From positions 1-64,000 of the forward strand of contig CANFJF010000004.1 of NCBI GenBank assembly GCA_947447355.1: a stretch of 64,000 nucleotides of DNA. Reading direction: 5' to 3'. This document shows, piece by piece, positions 8,266-16,792 of the stretch (within the stretch, counting starts at the first letter, position 1; each line of letters begins with the position of its first letter). Below the pieces are notes generated by a model. That model was given only the letters and a program-made list of their open reading frames with translations. It searched no databases and was not told the DNA's origin. Source of the stretch: Comamonadaceae bacterium (GTDB taxonomy: Bacteria; Pseudomonadota; Gammaproteobacteria; Burkholderiales; Burkholderiaceae_C). The position numbers and the translations under genes are program-made.

Positions 8266-9699
8266 ATGTGCTCTCAAGCTGGAATTTTTGTTTTGAACAT
8301 TGAAGGTTTTTCTAGGGTCTTGACGATCGTGCAACAAGGCAAGCAATGCCTGCTCGAGACGTTGACCAATCACCCCAAACGCATCGCCGGCACGCTCGCC
8401 GTGCTGTTGCTTGGCACGGGTGTCACCGCTTTTGGCGTCGCCCCTCTTGCCCCTGATGCGTCCGATCTGCCAGTCCGCCAAATCGTCGAAGTGGTGCAAG
8501 CCTTGCCTGGTCAAGCCCAAGTCGATACGCTGTTGGACCACCATTTCAACCTGTATCGCACTGAAGTCACACGCAGTTCAGACACCGCGGAATCCCTGCT
8601 TCGCCGCCTGAACATCGACGACGCTGATGCAGCCGCTTTTCTGCGCGTTGACGGCAATGCCCGTTCGCTGATCATCGGCCGCGCCGGAAAAACTGTCACC
8701 GCCGAAACCAGCGACGACCAGCGTCTGCTGAAATTGTCGATGCGCTGGGCAACGGAAGACGACACGCAATTCAAACGATTGGTGATTTCCCGCAATGGCA
8801 AGGCGTTCAGCTCACGGATTGAATCCGCGCCTTATTCCATATCCACCCGCATGGCCAGCGGCAACATCAAAAGCTCGCTGTTTGCAGCCACCGACGACGC
8901 AAACATCCCAGACGCCGTGGCCACCCAGATGGTCAACATTTTTTCTGGTGACATCGACTTTCAACGCAGCCTGCGCAAAGGCGACCGCTTCAGCGTGTTT
9001 TACGAAACTCTGGAAGCCGATGGCGAAGCCATCAAAACAGGCAAGGTGGTGAGCACGGAGTTCATCAACAATGGCAAGACCTTCCAAGCCATGTGGTTCA
9101 ATGATGCGGCTCAAGCGGCCAGCGGCAACATCATCAAAGCCAGTAACAAGACGTCAAAAGGCGCTTACTACTCTCTTGACGGTCAGAGCCTGCGCAAGGC
9201 TTACTTGGCATCGCCAGTGGCGTTTTCGCGCATCAGCAGCGGCTTCAAAATGCGCTTTCACCCGATACTGAATACTTGGCGCAACCACCTTGGCGTCGAC
9301 TACGCATCCCCAACAGGCACCCCGGTGCGCAGCATTGGCGACGGCGTGGTGGACTTTGCCGGCGTGCAAAACGGTTTTGGCAACGTGATCTACATCAACC
9401 ACAAGGCCGGCCACACCACCGTTTATGCGCACTTGAGCCGCATCAATGTGAAGCGCGGCGAGCGCATCAGCCAAGGTCAAAACATCGGTGCTGTCGGCTC
9501 CACGGGCTGGGCTACCGGTCCTCACCTGCATTTTGAGTTTCGCGTGAACGGCCATCAACAGGATCCTATCTTGCTGGCGCAACAAAGCACGAGCATTCCT
9601 CTGTCTGCGAGCAGCATGCCGGCATTCAAACAGCTGGCTGGCACGGTGCGTCAGCAGCTGCAAATCGCCAGCACGATTGGCCAGAGTCGCGCCGAATAA
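8266..9699 (+). CDS. M23 family murein endopeptidase, membrane-anchored
   Basis: LytM/M23 zinc metallopeptidase with an N-terminal signal anchor (IAGTLAVLLLGTGVTAFGVA), a long periplasmic stalk including an OapA/CsgA-like segment (about 85-250), and the catalytic domain (about 320-440). Zinc ligands are visible in FHPILNTWRNHLGVDYASPTG and GPHLHFEFRVNG. It should cleave peptidoglycan cross-links or act as an amidase activator. The translation start is uncertain: the first ~35 residues upstream of LTNHPKR are unlike the usual family N-terminus, and TTG at 8320 or GTG at 8329 are alternatives. anmK follows after 37 bp, so a shared wall-turnover transcript is likely. Confidence 0.93.
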   Translation: MCSQAGIFVLNIEGFSRVLTIVQQGKQCLLETLTNHPKRIAGTLAVLLLGTGVTAFGVAPLAPDASDLPVRQIVEVVQALPGQAQVDTLLDHHFNLYRTEVTRSSDTAESLLRRLNIDDADAAAFLRVDGNARSLIIGRAGKTVTAETSDDQRLLKLSMRWATEDDTQFKRLVISRNGKAFSSRIESAPYSISTRMASGNIKSSLFAATDDANIPDAVATQMVNIFSGDIDFQRSLRKGDRFSVFYETLEADGEAIKTGKVVSTEFINNGKTFQAMWFNDAAQAASGNIIKASNKTSKGAYYSLDGQSLRKAYLASPVAFSRISSGFKMRFHPILNTWRNHLGVDYASPTGTPVRSIGDGVVDFAGVQNGFGNVIYINHKAGHTTVYAHLSRINVKRGERISQGQNIGAVGSTGWATGPHLHFEFRVNGHQQDPILLAQQSTSIPLSASSMPAFKQLAGTVRQQLQIASTIGQSRAE

Positions 9700-9736
9700 A
9701 TGGGAGCTGGGCTCTTGACGCCCGGTCTTGTGACGC

Positions 9737-10870
9737 ATGTCTGAGTACTTCATCGGCTTGATGTCGGGGACATCGCTAGACGGCGTGGATGGCGTGATCG
9801 CCGATTTTTCCGCTCATGCCCCAGCACTTGTGCTCGCCTCCGCCAGCATGCCGTTTGAGTCTAGTTTCAAAGACGAACTGCTGGCTCTCAATACCCCAGG
9901 GGAGAATGAACTCCATCGGGCTGCGTTGGCCGCGAATCAGCTGGTCGAAACCTACGCGCCAGTGATTGAACGCCTGCTGGCCAGCGCCGCAACCAACGGC
10001 ATCAGACGCCGAGACATCGTCGCGATTGGGGCGCACGGGCAAACCGTCCGACATCGGCCGCAAGAATTCGGCGTCGGTTACACACTTCAATTGAACAACC
10101 CGGCCTTGCTGGCTGAACGCACAGGCATCGACGTGGTGGCTGACTTCCGTACCGCCGATATCGCGGCCGGTGGCCAAGGCGCGCCTTTGGTGCCGGCTTT
10201 TCATGCTGCCATCTGGGGCGACAGCAACCACGCCAGAGCCGTCCTCAATGTCGGCGGTATCAGCAATATCACGCTGCTGCACGCAGGCGGCGCGGTCCAG
10301 GGCTTTGACTGCGGCCCTGGCAATGCGCTGATGGATTTTTGGTGCCAGCGCCACATTGGCCAGCCTTATGACGATGCAGGCGCTTGGGCGGCTTCGGGCC
10401 AAGTCAATACCGCCTTGCTCGCGCAGTTGTTCAGTTCGCCCTATTTCTCCCGCCTGCCACCCAAAAGTACCGGACGCGACTTGTTCAACCCAACTTGGCT
10501 TGAGCAGCAGTTGAGCTGCTTTGGTGCACTACCGGCAGCGGATGTGCAAGCCAGCCTGACAGCGCTGACCGCACAAGCCTGCGCCCAAGATCTGCGCCAC
10601 TATTTGCCCTCAGCCACTGAGTTGCTGGTGTGCGGTGGCGGCGCGCTCAACACCGAACTGATGCGTCAGATCAAATTGGCTTTACCGGGTGTTCAGGTCA
10701 GCTCAACGCAAGCCCACGGCCTGCCGCCACTGCAGGTTGAAGCCACGGCATTTGCCTGGCTGGCACAAGCCTTCACGCACAACAAACCGGGTAATCTAGT
10801 GGCAGTGACTGGCGCCAAAGATCCACGAGTGTTGGGTGCGCTTTACAAGGCTCCTCGAAAACCCGCTTAA
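9737..10870 (+). CDS. anmK: Anhydro-N-acetylmuramic acid kinase
   Basis: AnmK phosphorylates and opens 1,6-anhydro-MurNAc, released during wall turnover, to give MurNAc-6-phosphate for recycling. The 377-residue product starts MSEYFIGLMSGTSLDGVD, the family's phosphate-binding start. It contains GAHGQTVRHRP, DFRTADIAAGGQGAPLVPAFH (catalytic Asp region), LNVGGISNITLL and FDCGPGNALMD. It sits behind the M23 peptidase gene, which fits a common role in peptidoglycan turnover, and ends before a bidirectional terminator. Confidence 0.96.
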   Translation: MSEYFIGLMSGTSLDGVDGVIADFSAHAPALVLASASMPFESSFKDELLALNTPGENELHRAALAANQLVETYAPVIERLLASAATNGIRRRDIVAIGAHGQTVRHRPQEFGVGYTLQLNNPALLAERTGIDVVADFRTADIAAGGQGAPLVPAFHAAIWGDSNHARAVLNVGGISNITLLHAGGAVQGFDCGPGNALMDFWCQRHIGQPYDDAGAWAASGQVNTALLAQLFSSPYFSRLPPKSTGRDLFNPTWLEQQLSCFGALPAADVQASLTALTAQACAQDLRHYLPSATELLVCGGGALNTELMRQIKLALPGVQVSSTQAHGLPPLQVEATAFAWLAQAFTHNKPGNLVAVTGAKDPRVLGALYKAPRKPA

Positions 10871-10903
10871 GCCGGAGGGCTGCTGAGCGACCGCCCCCAA
10901 TGC

Positions 10904-10926
10904 AAAAAGGGCCAACGGCCCTTTTT
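10904..10926. terminator. Bidirectional terminator between anmK and erpA
   Basis: AAAAAGGGCC, AAC, GGCC and CTTTTT form a near-perfect hairpin with a T-run on the forward strand and the matching A-run on the other side. It separates the convergent anmK and erpA genes and can serve both. Confidence 0.9.
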
Positions 10927-10967
10927 ATTGCGCTGCAATGCAGCCGTGAATCTCTAACTTCGAAGCT

Positions 10968-11333
10968 TCAAGCGGAAAAGCTAGAGCCGCAACCGCACGA
11001 GCTGGTGGCATTTGGGTTCTTGATCACGAACTGAGCCCCTTCAAGGTCATCTTTGTAGTCGATTTCAGCGCCAACCAAGTATTGGTAGCTCATCGCGTCG
11101 ATCAACAACGACACGCCATTTTTGGTCATGGTTGTGTCGTCTTCGTTGGTAATTTCGTCGAAGGTGAAGCCGTACTGAAAGCCAGAGCAACCACCGCCCT
11201 GAACAAACACACGCAACTTCAAGTCCGGATTACCTTCTTCCGCGATCAGATCTGCCACCTTGGCGGCGGCGCTGTCGGTGAAGACAAACGGGCTGGGCAT
11301 TTCGGTCTGGATATCGTTGGCAACTGCGCTCAT
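10968..11333 (-). CDS. erpA: A-type iron-sulfur carrier ErpA
   Basis: ErpA accepts Fe-S clusters from the Isc scaffold and delivers them to apo-proteins such as IspG/IspH. The 121-residue product has the three invariant cysteines of A-type carriers: one in [11 protein letters not shown] and the pair in SSCGCGSSF at the C-terminus. The ATG giving MSAVANDIQ is preceded by GAGGAG about eight bases upstream. A longer frame from 11387 has no family support. It lies downstream of rpsI, as in many betaproteobacteria, but a terminator lies between them. Confidence 0.96.
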   Translation of the reverse strand: MSAVANDIQTEMPSPFVFTDSAAAKVADLIAEEGNPDLKLRVFVQGGGCSGFQYGFTFDEITNEDDTTMTKNGVSLLIDAMSYQYLVGAEIDYKDDLEGAQFVIKNPNATSSCGCGSSFSA

Positions 11334-11418
11334 GGAAGACTCCTCTTTAGTTTCAGGTAAGAATAGTACAGTAATTTGATCAACCACAAGACCGTCAGGC
11401 CTACTCCCGGCGCAGATG

Positions 11419-11450
11419 AAAAAAGCCGCCGGGCTTGCACCGCGGCGGCT
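11419..11450 (-). terminator. Terminator of the rplM-rpsI operon
   Basis: On the reverse strand AGCCGCCG and CGGCGGCT pair around an 11-nt loop and are followed by a run of Us (the A-run at 11419-11424). It lies about 30 bp past the rpsI stop and before erpA. Confidence 0.88.
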
Positions 11451-11480
11451 TTCTCTGCTGTGGGCAGATCGTGAAGCGAA

Positions 11481-11873
11481 TTAACGCTTGCTGAACTGCT
11501 TGCGGCGACGTGCTGAACGGAAACCGACCTTTTTACGCTCGACTTCACGTGCATCACGGGTGACAAAACCAGCCTGGCTCAGAGCCGGCTTGAGGGTGGT
11601 GTCATAGTCGATCAGCGCGCGGGTGATACCGTGGCGGATTGCGCCAGCCTGGCCGGACTCGCCGCCGCCGTGAACGTTGACCATGATGTCAAACGTTTCG
11701 ACGTGGTTTGTCAGAAACAGGGGTTGGCGGCAAATCATGATCGACGTCTCGCGACCGAAGAACACGCGAATGTCGCGGTCATTGATCGTGATCTTGCCAG
11801 TGCCTTTTTTGATAAACACGCGGGCAACGCTGGATTTGCGTCGGCCGGTGCCGTTGTTCCATTCACCAATCAT
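11481..11873 (-). CDS. rpsI: 30S ribosomal protein S9
   Basis: S9 of the small ribosomal subunit, 130 residues, starting [20 protein letters not shown]. It ends in the basic tail ...RRRKQFSKR, whose last residues reach the P-site tRNA. AAGGAG lies seven bases before the ATG. The gap to rplM is 11 bp; the two form the standard L13-S9 operon. Confidence 0.98.
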   Translation of the reverse strand: MIGEWNNGTGRRKSSVARVFIKKGTGKITINDRDIRVFFGRETSIMICRQPLFLTNHVETFDIMVNVHGGGESGQAGAIRHGITRALIDYDTTLKPALSQAGFVTRDAREVERKKVGFRSARRRKQFSKR

Positions 11874-11884
11874 CTCAAGGCTCC

Positions 11885-12313
11885 TTAGATTTCCAACAGT
11901 TTGGGTTGCTGGGCAGTGTGCGGATGCTCAGCACCGCCATACACCTTGAGTTTTTTGATCATGGCGTAACCAAGCGGGCCCTTAGGCAGCATGCCTTTAA
12001 CGGCTTTTTCCAAGGCGCGGCCTGGGAATTTGGTTTGCATGTCGCGGAAATTGGTGGCAGAGATGCCGCCTGGATAACCGGAATGGCGATAGTAAATTTT
12101 GTCAGTCGACTTGGCGCCGGTGACGCGCAGCTGCGCTGCGTTGATGATGACAATGAAGTCACCGGTATCGACGTGAGGCGTATAAATGGCCTTGTGTTTG
12201 CCGCGTAAACGGAGAGCAACTTCGCTGGCTACTCGTCCGAGGACCTTGTCGGTCGCGTCAATCACAAACCATTCATGCACGACGTCAGCGGGTTTTGCGC
12301 TGAAAGTTTTCAT
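11885..12313 (-). CDS. rplM: 50S ribosomal protein L13
   Basis: L13, an early assembly protein of the large subunit, 142 residues: [27 protein letters not shown]..., then [25 protein letters not shown] and [22 protein letters not shown] precedes the ATG. It is first in the rplM-rpsI operon and has a long leader with a clear promoter upstream. Confidence 0.98.
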   Translation of the reverse strand: MKTFSAKPADVVHEWFVIDATDKVLGRVASEVALRLRGKHKAIYTPHVDTGDFIVIINAAQLRVTGAKSTDKIYYRHSGYPGGISATNFRDMQTKFPGRALEKAVKGMLPKGPLGYAMIKKLKVYGGAEHPHTAQQPKLLEI

Positions 12314-12521
12314 GAATTACTCTTTAAAAAAGTTGGTTTGCCCGACACACTTGAGGGCTGCGCCGGAATGGTTCCACGTCTATTCCACGGTCGGCGTTCT
12401 TCTGAAGAGAACCTCTTAGGTGGGTTTCACCCGCCGGACTCGAAGCCTTACGGCCCTGAGTTTTCCACCATTGCTGGCGGCCAAGCGGGTGTCTTCCGGC
12501 GGATATGGAAACGCTGAAGAG
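12314..12521 (-). promoter_or_regulatory. Long 5' leader of rplM mRNA
   Basis: From the predicted transcription start near 12521 to the rplM ATG is about 208 nt, long for a ribosomal-protein mRNA. It contains small hairpins, for example GGCGGGT/ACCCACC around GAA at about 12418-12434 (one mismatch). In E. coli, rplM expression is autogenously controlled by L13 through its leader. By analogy this leader may be regulatory, but I do not recognise a named RNA family here. Confidence 0.45.
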
Positions 12522-12527
12522 CCTGCG

Positions 12528-12557
12528 ATTATACGAATATTCTGGGTTTATGGGCAA
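12528..12557 (-). promoter_or_regulatory. Sigma-70 promoter of rplM-rpsI
   Basis: On the reverse strand a consensus -10 TATAAT (12533-12528) lies 18 bp after a -35-like TTGCCC (12557-12552). It is the best promoter match in this stretch and points at rplM; rlmJ starts on the other strand 51 bp beyond. Confidence 0.75.
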
Positions 12558-12608
12558 ATTCTCAAAACAAGCGCAGCTTTATGGGCTGTCAGCGGTTAGC
12601 ATCGCTGC

Positions 12609-13568
12609 ATGTTTAGCTACCGCCACGCCTTCCACGCCGGCAACCACGCTGATGTGCTCAAGCACACCACGCTGATTGCCCTGATGAAGTATCTGACCCA
12701 AAAAGACACGGCTCTGACCGTGATTGACACGCACGCCGGTGCCGGCCTTTACCGACTGGATGGTGACTACACCGAAACCAGCGGCGAGGCACTGGAAGGT
12801 GTGCTCAAACTCTTTGCTCCGCTGACGCCCCCGGCCCCTGACGCCAAACCGCGCAAGCCCGCCGTGCCCACCGCTCCCGAAGTGCTGGCACCTGCGCTGC
12901 AAGACTATTTGAATGTGCTGAAGGCGCTGAACCCGCAGTTCGCGCAGACCGGCGAAGCCGCGCACCTGAAAATTTACCCCGGCTCCCCTTTTATAGAGCA
13001 GCAGTTTTTGAGTGGCCGCGACAAGCTCAAGCTGTTTGAATTGCACCCGACGGATTTCAAATCACTGTCGGGCAATATTGAGCAGCTCGGCGTTGGCCGT
13101 CAAGTGACGGTGTCGCGTGAAGACGGTTTTGAGGTGCTGAAGACCTTTTTGCCACCACCGGCCCGCCGGGCGATGGTGTTTTGCGACCCCAGCTATGAAA
13201 TCAAGAGCGACTATGCCCGCGTGAGCGCTTGCATGGCCGACGCCGTCAAGCGTTTTGCCACCGGCACTTATGTGGTGTGGTACCCGATCATTCCGCGTCC
13301 CGAAGCGCACGACCTGCCGCGCAAGCTCAAGACCTTAGCCGTCAAGGCTGGCCGCAGTTGGCTGAATGCCAGCCTGACAGTGAAGTCGAGCAAGTTGACG
13401 ACTGACACGGAGGGTGAAGTGATTCGCCCAGGCCTGCCAGCCAGCGGCATGTTTGTGATCAATCCCCCACACACCCTGAAGGCTGATTTGCAGCTGGCAT
13501 TGCCGCAAATGGTGACCAAGCTGGGACAAGACCGGCACGCTTCTTTCGGCCTCGAACACGGCGGTTAA
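12609..13568 (+). CDS. rlmJ: 23S rRNA (A2030-N6) methyltransferase RlmJ
   Basis: RlmJ methylates A2030 of 23S rRNA using S-adenosylmethionine. The product starts MFSYRHAFHAGNHADVLKHTTL, the family signature, and contains the SAM-binding segment VIDTHAGAGLYRL. At 319 residues it is longer than E. coli RlmJ (280) because of an insertion at about 75-95 rich in Pro/Lys. The catalytic motif IV reads DPSYE instead of the usual DPPY, a conservative change at its third position. It converges on cydB across a short hairpin. Confidence 0.93.
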   Translation: MFSYRHAFHAGNHADVLKHTTLIALMKYLTQKDTALTVIDTHAGAGLYRLDGDYTETSGEALEGVLKLFAPLTPPAPDAKPRKPAVPTAPEVLAPALQDYLNVLKALNPQFAQTGEAAHLKIYPGSPFIEQQFLSGRDKLKLFELHPTDFKSLSGNIEQLGVGRQVTVSREDGFEVLKTFLPPPARRAMVFCDPSYEIKSDYARVSACMADAVKRFATGTYVVWYPIIPRPEAHDLPRKLKTLAVKAGRSWLNASLTVKSSKLTTDTEGEVIRPGLPASGMFVINPPHTLKADLQLALPQMVTKLGQDRHASFGLEHGG

Positions 13569-13588
13569 ACGCAGAAGACTTTGCGAAG

Positions 13589-13616
13589 GGCTCTGACTGA
13601 AGACTCATTCAGAGCC
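13589..13616. terminator. Hairpin between convergent rlmJ and cydB
   Basis: GGCTCTGA (13589-13596) and TCAGAGCC (13609-13616) form a perfect 8-bp stem in the 59-bp gap between two convergent genes. No clear T-run follows on either strand, so the terminator role is likely but not certain. Confidence 0.5.
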
Positions 13617-13627
13617 GATCTGACGCT

Positions 13628-14659
13628 TCAGTATTTAAGTGCAGTGCTCTTGCCCCAGAACACACGGTACGCAAACACCGTGTAGCCGATGATCATCGGC
13701 AGTACCACCAACGCCCCAACCAGAATCACGCCCATGGATTCCGGTGAAATAGTGCCTTGCCAGAGGTGGACGCGGTCAATTACCAGCCACGGGAAAAGGC
13801 TGTAGGCCAAGCCGTAAAAGGCCAGCAAAAATACCCCGACCGTGCCGCCAAACGGCACCCAAGCGCCGTACTCGTTGCCCTGCGCCAACCGCTCTGGCAA
13901 ACGCTTCAGACTGCGCCCGATGATGAGCAACAAGGTGAGTGTTGCCAGGGGAATCGGCGACAGCAAAAAGATATTCGGGAAAGAAAACCATTTGGCAAAA
14001 ATCGCCGTGCTCACCATCGGCGTCGCCAACGAAATGGCCGCGATGCCGGCCGCGGTGAACCACAAACTGCCACGCGCCCATTGCACGGCTTTCAACTGCA
14101 ACGGCCCTTCGGTTTTGATGATGAGCCAGCCCGCGCCCAACAGGCAGTAAGCCGCCACCAGCGCCAGACCGATCGCCGCGCTGAACACCATAGCCCCGAG
14201 GTCACCGGAAAAACCCGTCACCAGCGAACCCAGCATGTAACCCTGCGACCAACCAGCCAGCAGGGAGCCAGCATAAAACGCACGGTTCCAGGCTGGCTTG
14301 TGCTGCGCCCGCGCCTTGACACGAAAGTCAAATGCGACGCCGCGCAACGTCAAGCCAATCAGCATCAGTGCCACGGGCAAATACAAGGCCCCCAAAATCA
14401 CACCATTGGCCAGCGGAAAAACTGTCAGCAAAATACCGATGCCGAGCACCAACCAGGTTTCATTGGCGTCCCAGAAGGGGCCGATGCTGGCGATCATCGC
14501 GTCTTTGTCGTCTTCGCTGGCGCGGCGCATCAGCACGCCCACGCCTAGGTCGTAGCCGTCCAAAATCACATAAGCCAGCATCGCCAGTCCCATGACACCC
14601 ATGAAGACAATCGGCATCCAGCCGGCGGGCTGGCTCAGGTCGGGAATGAAATCAACCAT
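13628..14659 (-). CDS. cydB: Cytochrome bd-type quinol oxidase subunit II
   Basis: Subunit II of the membrane-bound bd-type quinol oxidase, about eight to nine membrane helices over 343 residues. Family marks include the N-terminal YVILDGYDLGVG, GPFWDANETWLV and LRGVAFDFR. It pairs with CydA to oxidise ubiquinol and reduce oxygen without proton pumping. Its start overlaps the cydA stop by 8 bp, so translation is coupled. No cydX-like small ORF follows it. Confidence 0.96.
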   Translation of the reverse strand: MVDFIPDLSQPAGWMPIVFMGVMGLAMLAYVILDGYDLGVGVLMRRASEDDKDAMIASIGPFWDANETWLVLGIGILLTVFPLANGVILGALYLPVALMLIGLTLRGVAFDFRVKARAQHKPAWNRAFYAGSLLAGWSQGYMLGSLVTGFSGDLGAMVFSAAIGLALVAAYCLLGAGWLIIKTEGPLQLKAVQWARGSLWFTAAGIAAISLATPMVSTAIFAKWFSFPNIFLLSPIPLATLTLLLIIGRSLKRLPERLAQGNEYGAWVPFGGTVGVFLLAFYGLAYSLFPWLVIDRVHLWQGTISPESMGVILVGALVVLPMIIGYTVFAYRVFWGKSTALKY

Positions 14660-16046
14660 GGGACAAGCCCTCCTTAGCGTTTGTTAACGCGGCAGTCGTT
14701 GGCGTGCCTTCGTGCGTGGGCGTTCCTTTGCGGGCCAAGTAAAACAGCACCGACACATAAGCGGACAGCAGCACCGCGTAGAGCAGCAGGTACAGCGTCA
14801 GGGTCAGCCCGATGTGCGCGGCTGGCACCTTGGACGCTGCGTCTGCTGCGGTTAGAACGCCCGTCACCAGCCAAGGCTGACGACCGACTTCCGTCACGTA
14901 CCAGCCGGCAATCAAAGCCCCCCAACCGGCAAACGTCATGGCCACCAAAATGCGCGCTTGCCAATCCTGCAACTCTCGCCGGGCTTGGTTTGGGCTCAGC
15001 CGCTGCCAAGGCTTGAGTTGCAAGACGCTGAGCCAACTCACCAACAGCATCAACACACCGATACCAACCATCACGCGAAAAGCCCAAAACACCGGCGCCA
15101 CGGGCGGATGCTTACCCTCAAAATCATTCAAGCCCTTGATCTCTCCAGTCCAGCTGTGCGTGAGGTAGAGCGAGGCCAAACCGGGGATAGCCACTTCGTA
15201 ATCGTTTGAGCGCGTTTCCTTGTTTGGCAAAGCGAACAATACCGCCGGGGCACCCTTTTGCGTCTCCCAGATGCCCTCCATCGCCGCCACTTTGGCCGGC
15301 TGATGCTCCAGCGTGTTGAGGCCATGCGCATCACCGACTAAGATTTGCACAGGGATCAAGAATGCAGCGAGGTAAACCCCTGTCCGCAAAGCAGCCCGGA
15401 CATCTGCGCCGCGGTCGTTTCGGAGCCAGCGGTAAGCCGACAGACCGGCCACCAAAAACGACACCGTCAGGCCAGACGCCAACATCATGTGGCTGAAACG
15501 ATAAGGGAAAGACGGGTTGAAAATCACCTGCAGCCAACTGGTCACATGGGCCTGCCCGTTGATCATTTCAAAACCGGTTGGCGTGTGCATCCAAGAGTTG
15601 AGCGCAAGAATCCAGACCGCCGACATCGTCGTACCCGCCGCCACCAAAAAGGTCGCCAATGTGTGCACGCGCTCACTCACCCGCTGCCGCCCAAACAGCA
15701 TGATGCCGAGCATGGTGGCCTCGAGGAAAAACGCGGTGAGCACTTCATAGGCCAGCAGCGGCCCGGCAATGTTGCCAACCGTGTTCATGAAACCCGGCCA
15801 GTTGGTGCCAAACTGAAAGCTCATAGTGATGCCGCTGACCACACCCAGCGCAAAGGTCAGCGCAAAAATTTTGACCCAAAACTGGTAGGCGTCCATCCAG
15901 TGCTGATCACCAGTCTTCACAAAGCGAAGTTTAAAAAATAGCAACACCCAAGCCAACGAAATTGAAATCGTCGGGAACAGGATGTGAAAGGTCATGTTGG
16001 TCGCGAACTGAATGCGCGCGAGCAGAAAGGCGTCAAGGTGTTCCAT
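14652..16046 (-). CDS. cydA: Cytochrome bd-type quinol oxidase subunit I (CIO-like)
   Basis: Heme-carrying subunit I, 464 residues. Visible features are the heme-ligand His21 (MTFHILFPT), the second ligand region (RFSHMMLASG), the GDAHG segment and the quinol-site motif QPAKVAAMEG with its Lys and Glu. The Q-loop is short, with no C-terminal insertion, which places it with the cyanide-insensitive oxidase (CIO/short Q-loop) group rather than E. coli-type CydA. It follows a GbsR-like regulator gene by 5 bp, so the operon order is regulator-cydA-cydB. Confidence 0.96.
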   Translation of the reverse strand: MEHLDAFLLARIQFATNMTFHILFPTISISLAWVLLFFKLRFVKTGDQHWMDAYQFWVKIFALTFALGVVSGITMSFQFGTNWPGFMNTVGNIAGPLLAYEVLTAFFLEATMLGIMLFGRQRVSERVHTLATFLVAAGTTMSAVWILALNSWMHTPTGFEMINGQAHVTSWLQVIFNPSFPYRFSHMMLASGLTVSFLVAGLSAYRWLRNDRGADVRAALRTGVYLAAFLIPVQILVGDAHGLNTLEHQPAKVAAMEGIWETQKGAPAVLFALPNKETRSNDYEVAIPGLASLYLTHSWTGEIKGLNDFEGKHPPVAPVFWAFRVMVGIGVLMLLVSWLSVLQLKPWQRLSPNQARRELQDWQARILVAMTFAGWGALIAGWYVTEVGRQPWLVTGVLTAADAASKVPAAHIGLTLTLYLLLYAVLLSAYVSVLFYLARKGTPTHEGTPTTAALTNAKEGLSHG

Positions 16047-16051
16047 GCGGT

Positions 16052-16648
16052 TCAGCTTTCGTTATTGGTTTTATGAGGGGTAGCTGCCATGGTCGATCGA
16101 CCGGTCAAGCTCGCCTTGACCTTGTCCTTGATCTCCAGCAGCTTTTGCACTTTGGCGCCCATCTTCATCAGGCTGACCAAGGTGGCCGAGTCCATTTTTT
16201 GCACTTCGGCCAGCCAGCCCGTCATGAGCTCGACCAGATCGTGCATTTGCTTCATGCGCGCTTGGGCATGGATGTCGTCTTGGTTCGTCGGCTGCTCCAT
16301 CAGCGCTTCTCGCAACATCGACAGTGTTGGGTCGATCTCACGTTTTCGTCGCTCCTCGGCCAGCGTTCGGAAAATCGCCCAAACATCTTCAGGTGCCTGA
16401 AAATACTCGCGCCTGTCGTTGGGCAAATGCTGGAGTCGCACCAAATTCCAGGACTGCAATTCCTTCAGACCCATGCTGACGTTGGAGCGCGAAAAGGCCA
16501 GCGCCTCACCGATGTCGTCCGCATTCAGCGCGCGCGGTGACACATACAGCAAGGCGTAAATTTGCCCTACAGTCCTGTTGATGCCCCAGCGGCTGCCCAT
16601 TTCACCAAAGTGCAAAACGAAACGCTGGGTTAAAGGGGCCAACTGCAT
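16052..16648 (-). CDS. GbsR/MarR-like transcriptional regulator
   Basis: Winged-helix regulator of the GbsR branch of the MarR superfamily, 198 residues. The start MQLAPLTQRFVLHFGEMGSRWGINRTVGQIYALLY is typical of GbsR proteins. A helix-turn-helix follows at about 42-70 (DIGEALAFSRSNVSMGLKELQSW) with the wing HLPNDRREYF, then a coiled-coil dimerisation tail. It is the first gene of an operon with cydAB (5-bp gap) and has a perfect TTTCAG-N6-CTGAAA dyad just upstream. The simplest reading is autoregulated control of the bd oxidase. GGAGAA lies before the ATG. Confidence 0.88.
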   Translation of the reverse strand: MQLAPLTQRFVLHFGEMGSRWGINRTVGQIYALLYVSPRALNADDIGEALAFSRSNVSMGLKELQSWNLVRLQHLPNDRREYFQAPEDVWAIFRTLAEERRKREIDPTLSMLREALMEQPTNQDDIHAQARMKQMHDLVELMTGWLAEVQKMDSATLVSLMKMGAKVQKLLEIKDKVKASLTGRSTMAATPHKTNNES

Positions 16649-16660
16649 AGCTTCTCCAAA

Positions 16661-16678
16661 TTTCAGGAATTACTGAAA
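16661..16678. promoter_or_regulatory. Candidate operator for the GbsR-like regulator
   Basis: TTTCAG, six spacer bases (GAATTA), then CTGAAA: a perfect 6-bp inverted repeat centred about 21 bp upstream of the regulator ATG, where it would overlap the promoter or first transcribed bases of the regulator-cydAB operon. Confidence 0.55.
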
Positions 16679-16715
16679 GTTGTGGAAGTGTACGACTCTG
16701 AAGCAAATACCGAGA

Positions 16716-16736
16716 AACCCTCAGCGGATGAGGGTT
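16716..16736. terminator. Hairpin upstream of the cyd operon
   Basis: AACCCTCA and TGAGGGTT form a perfect 8-bp stem with a 5-nt loop. On the reverse strand it lies about 55 bp after the next gene's stop and may help end that transcript, though only three Us follow. Confidence 0.4.
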
Positions 16737-16758
16737 GATGGCTGGTGATGATTCACCA

Positions 16759-16785
16759 AGGCAATCCTGCGGGGTTGCCTTTTTT
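16759..16785 (+). terminator. Forward-strand Rho-independent terminator
   Basis: AAGGCAA (16759-16765) pairs with TTGCCTT (16775-16781) and runs into a T-tract (16780-16785). The orientation is forward, yet no forward-strand gene lies upstream for 3 kb. It may end a short unannotated RNA, or act only as a 3' hairpin for the reverse-strand gene ending at 16793. Confidence 0.6.
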
Positions 16786-16792
16786 GACACGC

